A stretch of DNA of 44,942 nucleotides from JBAZOY01 sp041648505 (GCA_041648505.1 JBAZOY010000013.1:1-44942); one strand, 5' to 3'. Shown: positions 23,393-31,847, numbered from the stretch's first letter. The notes: generated by a model from the letters alone, not told the origin. Translations and numbers: made by a program.

Positions 23393-25997
23393 TGGCAATC
23401 CTTTCAATTCTGACGGCGCAACCTTTATGGAGTTGTGATTTTGTCCGGCTATCCCAAAGATGATCGAAGAGGAGGTTTTCCCTTCTGTCGGGATACCCGT
23501 GAGGAGCAAAGATCACCCCCCGGGGCAGATCAGCATCAAAGTTAATCATGGTCTGTATCTCCCCGTGTTTCGAAAGCACCCTTATTTTGTCACCTTCCTT
23601 AAGACCTAAGGCTTTTCCTTCCTCCGGAGAGATGTTCACGTGAGCCTCGGTATCCAGTTTCTTGAGGCGTGAAGATCGGCAGGTACGGGTCCCCCAGCCG
23701 AGGTGGTGCCTGACGGCACCTGCCATAAGGTAAAGGGGGAAATCTTCTTCCATCAGATTTTGCGGTATTTCTAACCGGTGAGGGAGGAATCTTGGCTTAA
23801 CATGCCCGAAAGTGAGACTGCCTTCCCCCCTTAAAGAAAGATCTGAGGAGATGGTACTATAGAGGGGGGCTACTCTTCCGATCTCCTCCCAGAGTTCCAT
23901 CATCTCCTCAGGGGCAATCCTCTGTCCCATTTTTTCCCCCAGGTGCCGGAATATTGCACCATCGGGGAGGCTCGAACCCAAAGGCTGAAATGTCTCATTG
24001 ATCCTCTGGATCTTCCCCTCGAGGTTGATAACCGTTCCCTCCTTCTCAGCAAAAGAAGCTGCGGGGAGGATTACATGGGCCAACTTGGATGTCTCGGTAA
24101 GATACAGGTCCTGTACCACCAGGAAGGGGATCCTCGACAGTGCTCTTTCAAGCCAGATACGGTCGGGGAAAGAAATCAGGGGATTTTCTCCCACCATATA
24201 GAGAGCCCTGAGTTTTCCCTCATCGGCGGCGTTGATCATCTCAAGCGCCGTCAGGCCTTTTCTTGCAGGTGCTTGATCGGAGGCTGTTTCCAGGGATTTA
24301 AAACCGGGCAGGAATTCGGTAGCCAATCCCATACCCCAGGCACCAAGGGCATTGTTTTCCTTGAGAAGAGGGAGAATACCGACACCCCATTCTTCTGATT
24401 CTCCCTTCAGGATCATTAAATTGGACAAAGCTTTTACCAGGGCTACCCCCTCTGACTGCTGTGTAACCCCGTCTCCGAAGATGCAGAGAACTTTTGAAGC
24501 CTTACCAAGTAGCATGGCCGCATCGTATAGTTCTCCATATGTTATACCGGCCTGCTCGGCTAAAACCTTCAGATCTCCGTTTATAAAACCATCCTTCCAC
24601 TGATCGAAGCCATCGGTATGGGTATGGACAAAATCCTGATTCCAGAGATTTTCCTGAAGCATGATCTGAGTGATACCGTGGAGAAGACTCATGTCGCCTC
24701 CCAAGCGCGGCCTAAGGTGCAGGGCGGCAAAACGGGCGAGAGGTGTTTTCCTGGGGTCGATGAGAATCAAGTGACTTCCTGAATCACGGATGGCCCGTTT
24801 AAGGTAGTAGCTTAAGACAGGAGCGGTTTCTGCCGGATTAGCTCCTACTACAAGGAATAAATCCGCCCGCGCGAGTTCGCTGAAAGGTTTGAGCGTTCCC
24901 GGCCGGCCCAGGGCATCGAGAAGTACATTGAATGCCGGTGCAGCATAGAGACGACTTCCGTTATCTACATTGTGAGACCCGAAAACAGATCGGGCAAGTT
25001 TCTGGAAGAGGTAGCTATCCTCATTGGTCAGGCGGGAGGAACCCAAAAATCCGATCGCGTTTCCTCCTTCCTCATCCTTTATTGCTTTCAGGGATTGGGC
25101 TACCAGTGCCAAAGTATCTTCCCATGACGCTTCTCTCCAGTTTCCTTCCTCACGTATCAGGGGGGTAAGTAATCTTTCAGGACTATGAATGAAATCCAAT
25201 CCGAAATGTCCCTTAACACAGAGAGTCACGCCATTACTGGAACCTTCTCCCTGTGGTTTTACCCGGATCAGGTGTCCGTCCACAGATTCCAGTTCTACAG
25301 AACAACCACAGGCACAGAGAGGACACACGGTTTGTTTCACCTTTGTTCCCGTCCCCGGCCAGGGTAGCCCTACCTCTGTAAGGGCTCCTGTGGGACAAAG
25401 CGAGAGACATGTACCGCAAAAGGTGCATCCGGATTCTTCGAGGGGCTTATTGAGGAATGTACTGGGCCGGGCCTCGAAACCACGGTTCAGGTAATCGAGG
25501 ACGCCTTCCACTACCAGTTCCTGGTCTCCACGAATACATTTGGCACAGAGAACGCATTTGCTCATGTCCCGCTTGAAGAAAGGATTTCTGTCCTCTGAGG
25601 GGAAATACTGGGGCATTGGATCCATATCTGTCAGGCCTACTCCCAGATCCCCGGCAATCTGACGCAGCTGACAACGGTTTCCCTTATCACAGACCAGACA
25701 AGATTCAGGGTGAGACGCGAGAAGAAGATCTATCACTATGCGGCGGCATTCCAAAACCAAGGGGGAGTCGGTTTTGATGACCATACCGGGCTGGATCGCG
25801 GTTACACACGCGGGGAGAAGAACCTTTCGGTTTTCCTCTTCAACAAGGCATATACGGCAGGCCCCTATATCTTTCAGATATGGGTTGTGACAGAGGGTAG
25901 GGATAGGAATGCCCATTTCTCGTGCAAGAGCAAGGATAGTCATCCCTGTTTTTCCACTCACCGTGGTTCCATTTATCGTCAGGGTGATGGTATCCAA
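23358..25997 (-). CDS. NuoG/FdhA-like molybdopterin-fold iron-sulfur protein lacking the metal-ligand Cys/Sec
   Basis: This 879-residue protein looks like the NuoG-type alpha subunit of NAD-linked formate dehydrogenase, but the active site is altered. Clusters in order: [2Fe-2S] (C36, C47, C50, C64), His-Cys [4Fe-4S] (H96, C100, C103, C109), a ferredoxin motif CVLCAKCIRGD in which the fourth ligand is D158, a complete motif CTFCGTCLSLCP (191-202), and the molybdopterin-domain cluster (C225, C228, C232, C260). In formate dehydrogenases the segment VDHCARLC/U-H carries the Mo/W ligand and catalytic His. Here it is VDNGSRLYAAP, with Y351 (codon TAT, 24945-24947) and Ala. Catalysis on formate therefore looks unlikely; an electron-transfer or scaffold role, as in NuoG, is inferred. 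TTG start with AAGGAGG upstream; first gene of the metFV operon. Confidence 0.88.
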   Translation of the reverse strand: MDTITLTINGTTVSGKTGMTILALAREMGIPIPTLCHNPYLKDIGACRICLVEEENRKVLLPACVTAIQPGMVIKTDSPLVLECRRIVIDLLLASHPESCLVCDKGNRCQLRQIAGDLGVGLTDMDPMPQYFPSEDRNPFFKRDMSKCVLCAKCIRGDQELVVEGVLDYLNRGFEARPSTFLNKPLEESGCTFCGTCLSLCPTGALTEVGLPWPGTGTKVKQTVCPLCACGCSVELESVDGHLIRVKPQGEGSSNGVTLCVKGHFGLDFIHSPERLLTPLIREEGNWREASWEDTLALVAQSLKAIKDEEGGNAIGFLGSSRLTNEDSYLFQKLARSVFGSHNVDNGSRLYAAPAFNVLLDALGRPGTLKPFSELARADLFLVVGANPAETAPVLSYYLKRAIRDSGSHLILIDPRKTPLARFAALHLRPRLGGDMSLLHGITQIMLQENLWNQDFVHTHTDGFDQWKDGFINGDLKVLAEQAGITYGELYDAAMLLGKASKVLCIFGDGVTQQSEGVALVKALSNLMILKGESEEWGVGILPLLKENNALGAWGMGLATEFLPGFKSLETASDQAPARKGLTALEMINAADEGKLRALYMVGENPLISFPDRIWLERALSRIPFLVVQDLYLTETSKLAHVILPAASFAEKEGTVINLEGKIQRINETFQPLGSSLPDGAIFRHLGEKMGQRIAPEEMMELWEEIGRVAPLYSTISSDLSLRGEGSLTFGHVKPRFLPHRLEIPQNLMEEDFPLYLMAGAVRHHLGWGTRTCRSSRLKKLDTEAHVNISPEEGKALGLKEGDKIRVLSKHGEIQTMINFDADLPRGVIFAPHGYPDRRENLLFDHLWDSRTKSQLHKGCAVRIERIANEPARDDAPQA

Positions 25998-26027
25998 AAG
26001 GCCCTCCTTGTTATCCCGAAGTTAGCA

Positions 26028-26056
26028 AATATGCTTTGTTAAATTAGTTAGTGCAA
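26028..26056 (-). promoter_or_regulatory. candidate promoter of the metFV redox operon
   Basis: On the minus strand TTGCAC (26056-26051) and CATATT (26033-26028) are 17 nt apart, about 30 nt before the TTG start. Both boxes are moderate matches. The direct repeats at 26054-26084 touch the -35 box. Confidence 0.4.
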
Positions 26057-26084
26057 ATTTCAGTTTCTTCCCAAATTTCAGTTT
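26054..26084. repeat. 13-bp direct repeat upstream of the metFV redox operon (possible operator)
   Basis: The sequence CAAATTTCAGTTT occurs at 26054-26066 and exactly again at 26072-26084, a period of 18 bp. It lies between lgt and the NuoG-like gene, at and just upstream of the candidate -35 box. The position suits an activator site, but no known regulator motif is recognised. Confidence 0.6.
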
Positions 26085-26134
26085 TTTCTAATTGACCATA
26101 TCTTTGATAAAAAAACAAGAAAAAATTTTCTGAT

Positions 26135-26989
26135 TTATCGTAACTTTTTCCCTCCACATTTCTGTTCCTTTGGATAAAAAAAGATGCCCATCCCTATCAC
26201 GACCATTATAATACATAGTATCTGCCCCAGGCTCAACCATCCCCAGACAAAACCTAACTGTGCGTCCGGTTCCCGGAAGAATTCAATAAAGAAACGAAAT
26301 AATCCATAACCTGCCAAATAAAGGGCAGACATAAAGCCGTTGAAGAGGTTTTTCTTTCTCATACTCCATAGTATAATGAAGAGTACGATTCCCTCAAAAA
26401 AAGCCTCATAAAGCTGAGATGGATGGCGAAGCTGGTGTGTCGGATCCAGAGGGAAGTACATACCCCAGGGCATATCTGTGGCCCTGCCGAAAAGCTCACC
26501 GTTGATAAAATTACCGATCCTGCCAAAGGTGTATCCCAGAGGGATTGCGGAGCATAAAAGATCGGCGAAATACCACAGATTTATCCGATATTTGCGGCAA
26601 AAAATAATGGATGCGGTCAAGACACCGATAGCGCCACCGTGATAAGACATTCCGGTAAGACCTACAAAACGAAACCCACCGGTGAATTCGAAGGGGAGAA
26701 CAATCTCCAGAGGATGTCCCAGGTAGTAGTCGAAATTGTAAAACAAAACATACCCGACTCTTGCGCCTATCAGTAGTCCAATTATGGCCCATACAAAATA
26801 GTCCTGTATTATTTCCGGTTTATAATCGTAGCCTTCGTGTTTTATCCGGTATGAGACCAGCAGATATGTAAGTGAGAAGGCAACTATATACATCAGACTG
26901 TAATAGCGGATCTGAAGAGAGCCGATCTCAAAAATATTCGGGTTTATATGGCCAGGTATTTGTTGCCAGAGATTGATCCAGTTTTCCAC
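26135..26989 (-). CDS. lgt: prolipoprotein diacylglyceryl transferase
   Basis: Lgt is an inner-membrane enzyme that attaches diacylglycerol to the lipobox Cys of prelipoproteins. The 284-residue protein has about seven hydrophobic segments, the conserved YHGGAIGV region and the signature GRIGNFINGELFGR. GTG start with AAGGAT upstream. lspA, the next enzyme of lipoprotein maturation, lies two genes upstream on the same strand, and several lipoprotein substrates (Pal, CpoB, the TPR protein) are coded in this window. Confidence 0.96.
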   Translation of the reverse strand: MENWINLWQQIPGHINPNIFEIGSLQIRYYSLMYIVAFSLTYLLVSYRIKHEGYDYKPEIIQDYFVWAIIGLLIGARVGYVLFYNFDYYLGHPLEIVLPFEFTGGFRFVGLTGMSYHGGAIGVLTASIIFCRKYRINLWYFADLLCSAIPLGYTFGRIGNFINGELFGRATDMPWGMYFPLDPTHQLRHPSQLYEAFFEGIVLFIILWSMRKKNLFNGFMSALYLAGYGLFRFFIEFFREPDAQLGFVWGWLSLGQILCIIMVVIGMGIFFYPKEQKCGGKKLR

Positions 26990-27045
26990 GTTATCCTTCT
27001 TAGTTTTTCTTTAGAAAAGGGGATTAGCTGATGAGTAAATGACGG

Positions 27046-28011
27046 TTAATATGATTTTCCTTCCAGTGATTCGACGTAGAGCTGAGCAGAAAAAGCGGCT
27101 GTTGCGCCATCACCGCAGGCTGTAATTACCTGCCGCAGGAGTTTGTTTATGCAGTCGCCACAGGCAAATATGCCCTCTGTCGAGGTTTTCATATGAGAGT
27201 CCACTACAATATAGCCATTTTCATCAAAATCAACTATCCCACGAACTAAATCGGTATTGGGGATCAGACCGATGAAGATAAAAACTCCATCAGCAGGGAT
27301 GTCCAATGTCTCGCCTGACTGCACATTTCTGATCTTCACCCCTTCAACGAACTCTTTTCCTGATATTTCCTCGGTAACGGAATTCCAGAGGAACTCAATT
27401 TTGCTGTTACCAAGAGCGCGCTTCTGGAGAATGCTCGTGGCACGCAGGCGATCACGACGGTGAACGATAGTAACCTTCCCGACAAACTTGGCGAGAAAAA
27501 TGGCTTCCTGAAGGGCCGTGTCCCCCCCGCCGATGACCAACACTTCTTTGTTCCTATAGAGGGGGCCGTCACAGGTCGCGCAGTACGAAACACCTTTTCC
27601 AAGGAAGGAATCTTCTCCGGGAATTCCCAGCTTCCGCCAATTTGCTCCCGTTGCCATAATTACGGAGAGTGTATCATAGGCGCTGTCCCCTACCGTAACT
27701 TGCCATCCTTCCTTATTACCTAATCTTTTTTTTGCAATAGATGCGACATCTCCTGAAGTAATCTCCAGACCAAACTGACTGGTCTGTTTTTTAAACCTTT
27801 CTATTAGTTCGAAACCGCTGATTTCCTCAGGAATACCAGGATAATTCTCGATCATATCGGTGGTGGTAATCTGGCTTACTGAAGTAGCACCTTCGGCGAG
27901 GAGTACTTTTAGAGAAGCCCTTGCCGCATAGAGGCCTGCCGTAAGCCCTGCCGGTCCCCCGCCCACGATCAGGATGTCATAGAAACGATCCGGTACTTCT
28001 CTTTCTGCCAT
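27046..28011 (-). CDS. trxB: thioredoxin reductase
   Basis: This is an FAD/NADPH disulfide oxidoreductase reducing thioredoxin. The 321-residue sequence has an N-terminal GGGPAGLTAGLYAARAS dinucleotide motif, the redox pair in YCATCDGP (C144, C147), the NADPH motif GGGDTALQEA with HRRDRLRA, and the C-terminal FAD-binding ACGDCINK. A strong GGAAGGAAAG site precedes the ATG. It is transcribed toward lgt with a 56-nt gap. Confidence 0.94.
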   Translation of the reverse strand: MAEREVPDRFYDILIVGGGPAGLTAGLYAARASLKVLLAEGATSVSQITTTDMIENYPGIPEEISGFELIERFKKQTSQFGLEITSGDVASIAKKRLGNKEGWQVTVGDSAYDTLSVIMATGANWRKLGIPGEDSFLGKGVSYCATCDGPLYRNKEVLVIGGGDTALQEAIFLAKFVGKVTIVHRRDRLRATSILQKRALGNSKIEFLWNSVTEEISGKEFVEGVKIRNVQSGETLDIPADGVFIFIGLIPNTDLVRGIVDFDENGYIVVDSHMKTSTEGIFACGDCINKLLRQVITACGDGATAAFSAQLYVESLEGKSY

Positions 28012-28135
28012 AGGTCTTTCCTTCCGCTAACGTGATTTAGAAAATATTATTAAAGCCGGTTTTTGTAAAGCCCAAAATCAAACAATTTGCTTCCATTGAA
28101 ACGCCGGCTACATTTGCATTTGTATGTCCAAGTAC

Positions 28136-28213
28136 AGAGGGCTTTGAAAATTACGTCCATCTGCACTCAAAAATGTTTGCGGCCATGCATGCCATGCTTC
28201 GCGTAAAGGTACT
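28136..28213 (-). repeat. dispersed intergenic repeat, copy C (half copy)
   Basis: It matches about the first 80 bp of copies B and F (GGCTTTGAAAATTACGTCCA, TGCACTCAAAAATG, CATGCATGCCATGCTTCGCG). It then ends at the 3' end of lspA, so the other terminal repeat is missing. It occupies part of the 208-nt lspA-trxB gap. Confidence 0.6.
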
Positions 28214-28219
28214 TCTCTT

Positions 28220-28693
28220 TTATTCCTTTTTCTGTTTAAGAATTATTAAAATCAGAATAGTGGCTCCTATGGAGATCGCTGAATCAGCGACATTAAAGGC
28301 GGGCCAGTGATAAGTGCCTATGTAAACATCAAGAAAATCAACAACATCTCCGAAACGAACCCTGTCAATAAGGTTCCCCACAGCACCGGACAGGATCAGT
28401 GAAAGGGCAAATGTGAGAGGCAACTCCCTGCTTTTCCGTATGTAATAGAGAATCAGCAAAAGAGCTATCGTTCCTGCCGAAAGGAAGAAGATATGACGAA
28501 AGGCAGGAGAGGCGCATCTCAGAAAACCAAAGGCCGCACCTGGATTCCTGATATATGTGATATTGAAGAAGCCCTCGATGACAACGAAAGATTCATGGAG
28601 AGGCATAGTTGAACTGATATATGCCTTCGTTATCTGATCGAGAAGAATAATCGGTACTGTGGTTACGAAAAAGAAAAGATATTTCTTTTGCAA
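28220..28693 (-). CDS. lspA: lipoprotein signal peptidase II
   Basis: LspA is an inner-membrane aspartyl protease that cleaves the signal peptide of diacylglyceryl-modified prolipoproteins. The 157-residue protein has four hydrophobic segments. The two catalytic Asp motifs appear as GAVGNLIDRVRFGDVVDFLD and FNVADSAISIG. The start is TTG with AAAGGA upstream. Confidence 0.95.
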   Translation of the reverse strand: MQKKYLFFFVTTVPIILLDQITKAYISSTMPLHESFVVIEGFFNITYIRNPGAAFGFLRCASPAFRHIFFLSAGTIALLLILYYIRKSRELPLTFALSLILSGAVGNLIDRVRFGDVVDFLDVYIGTYHWPAFNVADSAISIGATILILIILKQKKE

Positions 28694-28720
28694 GCGGTAT
28701 TTCCTTTAGATTACTGATTT

Positions 28721-29869
28721 TCAATAGCGAAATACAGCCGCCAGCGATACACCGTCGGGCATTCTCTCCGGGGGAAGGGCAAAGACGGCAGCACCGTTTA
28801 GGAAGGTCTGAATGGCAGCAAAGTCAAGGAGATCTTCGTTTCTTGGTTCCATATTTTCTTGCAGATGCGCTTTACCGGTTTCGGGGTCAACTATTCCCCA
28901 TTGCTCGTGGCCTATGGCAACGAACAGCAAGCCTATCCTTCCATGAAAGGCAGCGTGAATTATTTCTTCAATGTCGTTGGAGGTTAGTCCCGTTCCTGAA
29001 GATTGCCTGTACTGAGCAAGCGCATCGTTCTCGGCCTTTTGAAACCATGGTTCCACGATCTCCCATGCCTGTGCATGCAACTGTTCCGCACTTATTCCTC
29101 TCGGATTTCCTCCAATGCCTTCCTCCATAAGATGGGGATAGGTATTTGTCTCTTTGTAAATCGGAAAAAGATAATCTACACCTGCCAGTACGAGAGGTAC
29201 CTGTTGTTCTTTCATAAAATCTTGCAGTCCTCTATCGATCTGACGAAAGTATTTTAGAATATTATCCTTACCATCCTCCACACTTGTACCATGCCCGGAT
29301 ACCATTACTGAGCGTTCGCCGCTACCTGATTTTGTAGAATGGAAACGGACCTCTTTTTGCGGCACGTCGTACTGAAGGGCCTCGGCAAGACTTTTAGAGA
29401 TAGTTCCAAGATTAATCTCTCTGACGCTATGTCTGGTACCTTCGAGAAGCTTGACGTCGTTCTGGCTGAGGGTCAGAACATAGAAACGCGCGTCTCCCCT
29501 TAAGCTTGGCAGAAGAGATTTAATGTGAAAGTGGTCTGTAATAACGATCAATTCCTCAAAATCCAGAGGAAGGCAGTAAAAACGAAAAAAGTCGGGTGAT
29601 AGAAAGAGGCAAAGACCATCGCTCTGATTACGCCAGAAAAGGACATTACCTAAGAGTCCCTGGGCAGGTTCCAGCAAGGCTTTTACCTCTGAGGCCCTAA
29701 GGCCGCCGGCCATTAATCTTTCCTCAGCCTCACGTAGCAGGTTCCTGAGTCTGATCTGATTTTGCTGTATTTCCACACCTGCCCGGTGGGTAGGCATAAA
29801 AATTGAGATACACCACTCCTTACGGGCCTTAATAAGTGTCTTGAGTTCTTCTCCGGATAATTTATCCAT
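28721..29869 (-). CDS. baeRF-type (bacterial archaeo-eukaryotic release factor-like) protein
   Basis: The 382-residue protein begins MDKLSGEELKTLIKARKEWC and continues with ISIFMPTHRAGVEIQQN and RLRNLLREAEERL. This pattern is characteristic of the baeRF families, bacterial relatives of the eRF1/Dom34 peptide-release-factor fold. Later LVLAGVDYLFPIYKETNTYP and LLFVAIGHEQWGIVDPETG fit the eRF1-like middle and C-terminal domains. The family function is not settled; roles in ribosome rescue or other RNA-linked stress responses have been proposed. AGGGAGA lies before the ATG. It is 27 nt upstream of lspA and divergent from epmB. Which baeRF subfamily it belongs to is from memory. Confidence 0.7.
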   Translation of the reverse strand: MDKLSGEELKTLIKARKEWCISIFMPTHRAGVEIQQNQIRLRNLLREAEERLMAGGLRASEVKALLEPAQGLLGNVLFWRNQSDGLCLFLSPDFFRFYCLPLDFEELIVITDHFHIKSLLPSLRGDARFYVLTLSQNDVKLLEGTRHSVREINLGTISKSLAEALQYDVPQKEVRFHSTKSGSGERSVMVSGHGTSVEDGKDNILKYFRQIDRGLQDFMKEQQVPLVLAGVDYLFPIYKETNTYPHLMEEGIGGNPRGISAEQLHAQAWEIVEPWFQKAENDALAQYRQSSGTGLTSNDIEEIIHAAFHGRIGLLFVAIGHEQWGIVDPETGKAHLQENMEPRNEDLLDFAAIQTFLNGAAVFALPPERMPDGVSLAAVFRY

Positions 29870-29986
29870 ATATTCAATCTCCCTTAATTGCGGTAAAAGT
29901 AGATAATTTATAAATACAAAATATTCCCCTACAAAGCAAATACTTTCTTTAAGACATAGATTTTAAGGGAAATTATGGAAAGTTAG

Positions 29987-30133
29987 GGGACATGTTGTGA
30001 TATTTTCTTTTCTGTTGTAAAAGATTGTGGTAGAGAGCGAACATTTACGGCTGCCCTGAATGACATAAGGGATGCGGAAGAGAGCTTTGGAAAGTTTATA
30101 AAAAGCGTGCTCAAAAATTTGTTTCAACCATAA
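29987..30133 (+). other. coding-like stretch without a start codon (possible gene remnant)
   Basis: A frame from after a TAG at 29984 to the TAA at 30131-30133 has protein-like composition, ending TAALNDIRDAEESFGKFIKS then VLKNLFQP. No ATG, GTG or TTG is present in frame, so it cannot be called a gene as it stands. It lies in the 316-nt divergent gap between the baeRF gene and epmB. The rest of that gap shows only A/T-rich promoter-like DNA without a clear best promoter. Confidence 0.25.
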
Positions 30134-30185
30134 AGGTTTTAGATTGATAATAGATAATACCATCTCATTAAAAACAGAAGAGGTC

Positions 30186-31226
30186 ATGGCAGACCACTGG
30201 CATGACTGGAAATGGCAATGTAAAAACCGGATTTACACCAGTGCTCAATTGGCCCGTGTGCTTAACATGCCCCTTTCCGCTTTGAGAGAAATCAGTGCTG
30301 TCATCGGATGTTACCATCTTTCTATAACCCCTTACTATCTTTCTCTAATGGACGTGGCAGATAAGAACGACCCCCTCCGGTTACAGTGTTTTCCGGATCT
30401 CAGAGAAGTAAATTTTTCTCTCGGCGGTGTGGCGGATCCCCTCGGAGAAGATGAGGCTATGCCTGTTCCGAATCTGGTGCATCGTTACCATAATCGTTGT
30501 CTGGCGATGGTAACTAATAATTGTTTTACTTATTGCCGCCATTGCAACCGCAAACGGATGTGGGGGAGAAAAATAACGATAAACACCATGGAGAGCCTTC
30601 AGAAAATGATTGACTATATTTCTTCCTCTTCCTATATTCGTGAGGTTATAGTTTCTGGAGGCGACCCCCTTACTCTGATGGATGAAACCCTCGACTGGTT
30701 TCTGGGGCGGTTGCGATCTGTGCCCCATGTGGAGGTGCTTCGTATTGGAAGTCGTGCGCCGGTGGTACTGCCGATGAGGATTACTCCAGAACTATGTGCC
30801 ATGCTGCGCAGGTACCGTCCACTTTGGTTTAATACCCAGTTCAATCACCTGAAAGAGATTACTCCGGAGGCGGCCAGGGCATGTGAAATGCTGCTCGAGG
30901 CAGGGATTCCCGTTTCTAATCAAACTGTTCTGCTCCGGGGAGTTAACGACTCTTATGAAACAATGCGTGACCTGCTTCATGGTCTCCAGCGGATCTCGGT
31001 GAGACCGTATTACCTTTTTCAGTGTGATCCTGTGAAGGGGACAGAACACTTTCATGTTGATATCCGGACGGGAATGGAGATAATGGGGGAAATATGGGAA
31101 AATATGTCGGGACTCTGCGTGCCTCGATATGTACTTGATCTCCCTGAAGGTAAAAGAGAAATTCTTTGGGCAGGACGGCATAAAGGAACTAAAGGAGGAG
31201 ACAGTTGCGATGTACAATGCCAGTGA
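30186..31226 (+). CDS. epmB: EF-P (R)-beta-lysine synthase, KamA-family lysine 2,3-aminomutase
   Basis: EpmB is a radical-SAM, PLP-dependent enzyme that converts L-lysine to (R)-beta-lysine for modification of EF-P. The [4Fe-4S]/SAM motif CFTYCRHCNRKR, the SAM-binding VIVSGGDPL and the PLP-lysine segment FQCDPVKGTEHF are visible. At 346 residues it is EpmB-sized and lacks the long C-terminal part of catabolic lysine aminomutases. A TTG at 30144 would add 14 residues; the ATG at 30186 follows GAAGAGG closely. It overlaps efp by 17 nt and epmA is next, which fixes its role. Confidence 0.9.
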   Translation: MADHWHDWKWQCKNRIYTSAQLARVLNMPLSALREISAVIGCYHLSITPYYLSLMDVADKNDPLRLQCFPDLREVNFSLGGVADPLGEDEAMPVPNLVHRYHNRCLAMVTNNCFTYCRHCNRKRMWGRKITINTMESLQKMIDYISSSSYIREVIVSGGDPLTLMDETLDWFLGRLRSVPHVEVLRIGSRAPVVLPMRITPELCAMLRRYRPLWFNTQFNHLKEITPEAARACEMLLEAGIPVSNQTVLLRGVNDSYETMRDLLHGLQRISVRPYYLFQCDPVKGTEHFHVDIRTGMEIMGEIWENMSGLCVPRYVLDLPEGKREILWAGRHKGTKGGDSCDVQCQ

Positions 31227-31773
31227 TTTGAGAAAAGGTCTTAAGATCAAAATTGACGATGATCCGTATGTCATTACTGAGTTTAACTTTGTGAAGCCCG
31301 GCAAAGGACAGGCCCTGTATCGCTGCAAACTGCGGAACATGGTCGCGGGTAATCAGTTTGAAAGGACATTCCGTTCGTCGGATTCATTTGAGTCTGCCGA
31401 TCTCAGGGAAAAGAAAATGCTCTACCTCTATGCTGAAGATGAGAAATACTATTTCATGGACTCTGAGAATTATGAGCAGGTTTTTCTTTCAGCTGAACAG
31501 GCCGGGGAAGCAAAAAATTACCTGATCGATAACACGGAAGTAGAGATTCTCTTTTTTGAGGATAGACCTCTTGGCATCAATCTCCCAAATTCTGTTGATC
31601 TTATTGTCACGAAGGCTGAACCATGGGCAAAAGGGGATTCTGTAACAGGGAATACCAAGCCTGTGGTCCTGCAGACTGGTTTCCAGATCCAGGTTCCCAC
31701 TTTCATTGAGCAGGGAGAAAAAATCAGGGTTGATACCCGCAGCGGGGAATATATTACCAGAGTCAAAGGTTAG
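31210..31773 (+). CDS. efp: elongation factor P
   Basis: EF-P relieves ribosome stalling at polyproline. The start MYNASDLRKGLKIKIDDDPY, the tip loop VKPGKGQALYRCKLRN with modifiable Lys32 (equivalent to E. coli Lys34), and the C-terminal VDTRSGEYITRVKG are standard. At 187 residues the length is right. The longer open frame upstream lies inside epmB and is not used; the ATG at 31210 has GGAGGAG before it. Lys at the loop tip plus flanking epmB and epmA predicts beta-lysylation. Confidence 0.97.
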   Translation: MYNASDLRKGLKIKIDDDPYVITEFNFVKPGKGQALYRCKLRNMVAGNQFERTFRSSDSFESADLREKKMLYLYAEDEKYYFMDSENYEQVFLSAEQAGEAKNYLIDNTEVEILFFEDRPLGINLPNSVDLIVTKAEPWAKGDSVTGNTKPVVLQTGFQIQVPTFIEQGEKIRVDTRSGEYITRVKG

Positions 31774-31847
31774 CCGTTCACGGTTTACTGTTATCCGTTG
31801 GCTGTTATTCGTCGTTTAGCGGTGTCTGTGCTAAGCGTGTTCAATCA

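Noticed and set aside
23358..25997. Calling the NuoG-like protein a formate dehydrogenase
   Set aside because: The Mo/W-ligand Cys/Sec and catalytic His are replaced by Tyr and Ala, so only the fold and clusters are shared.
31774..31840. Short CCGTT/GGTTTACTGTTATCC-like repeats after efp
   Set aside because: Units are too short and irregular to call a repeat array or a terminator with confidence.
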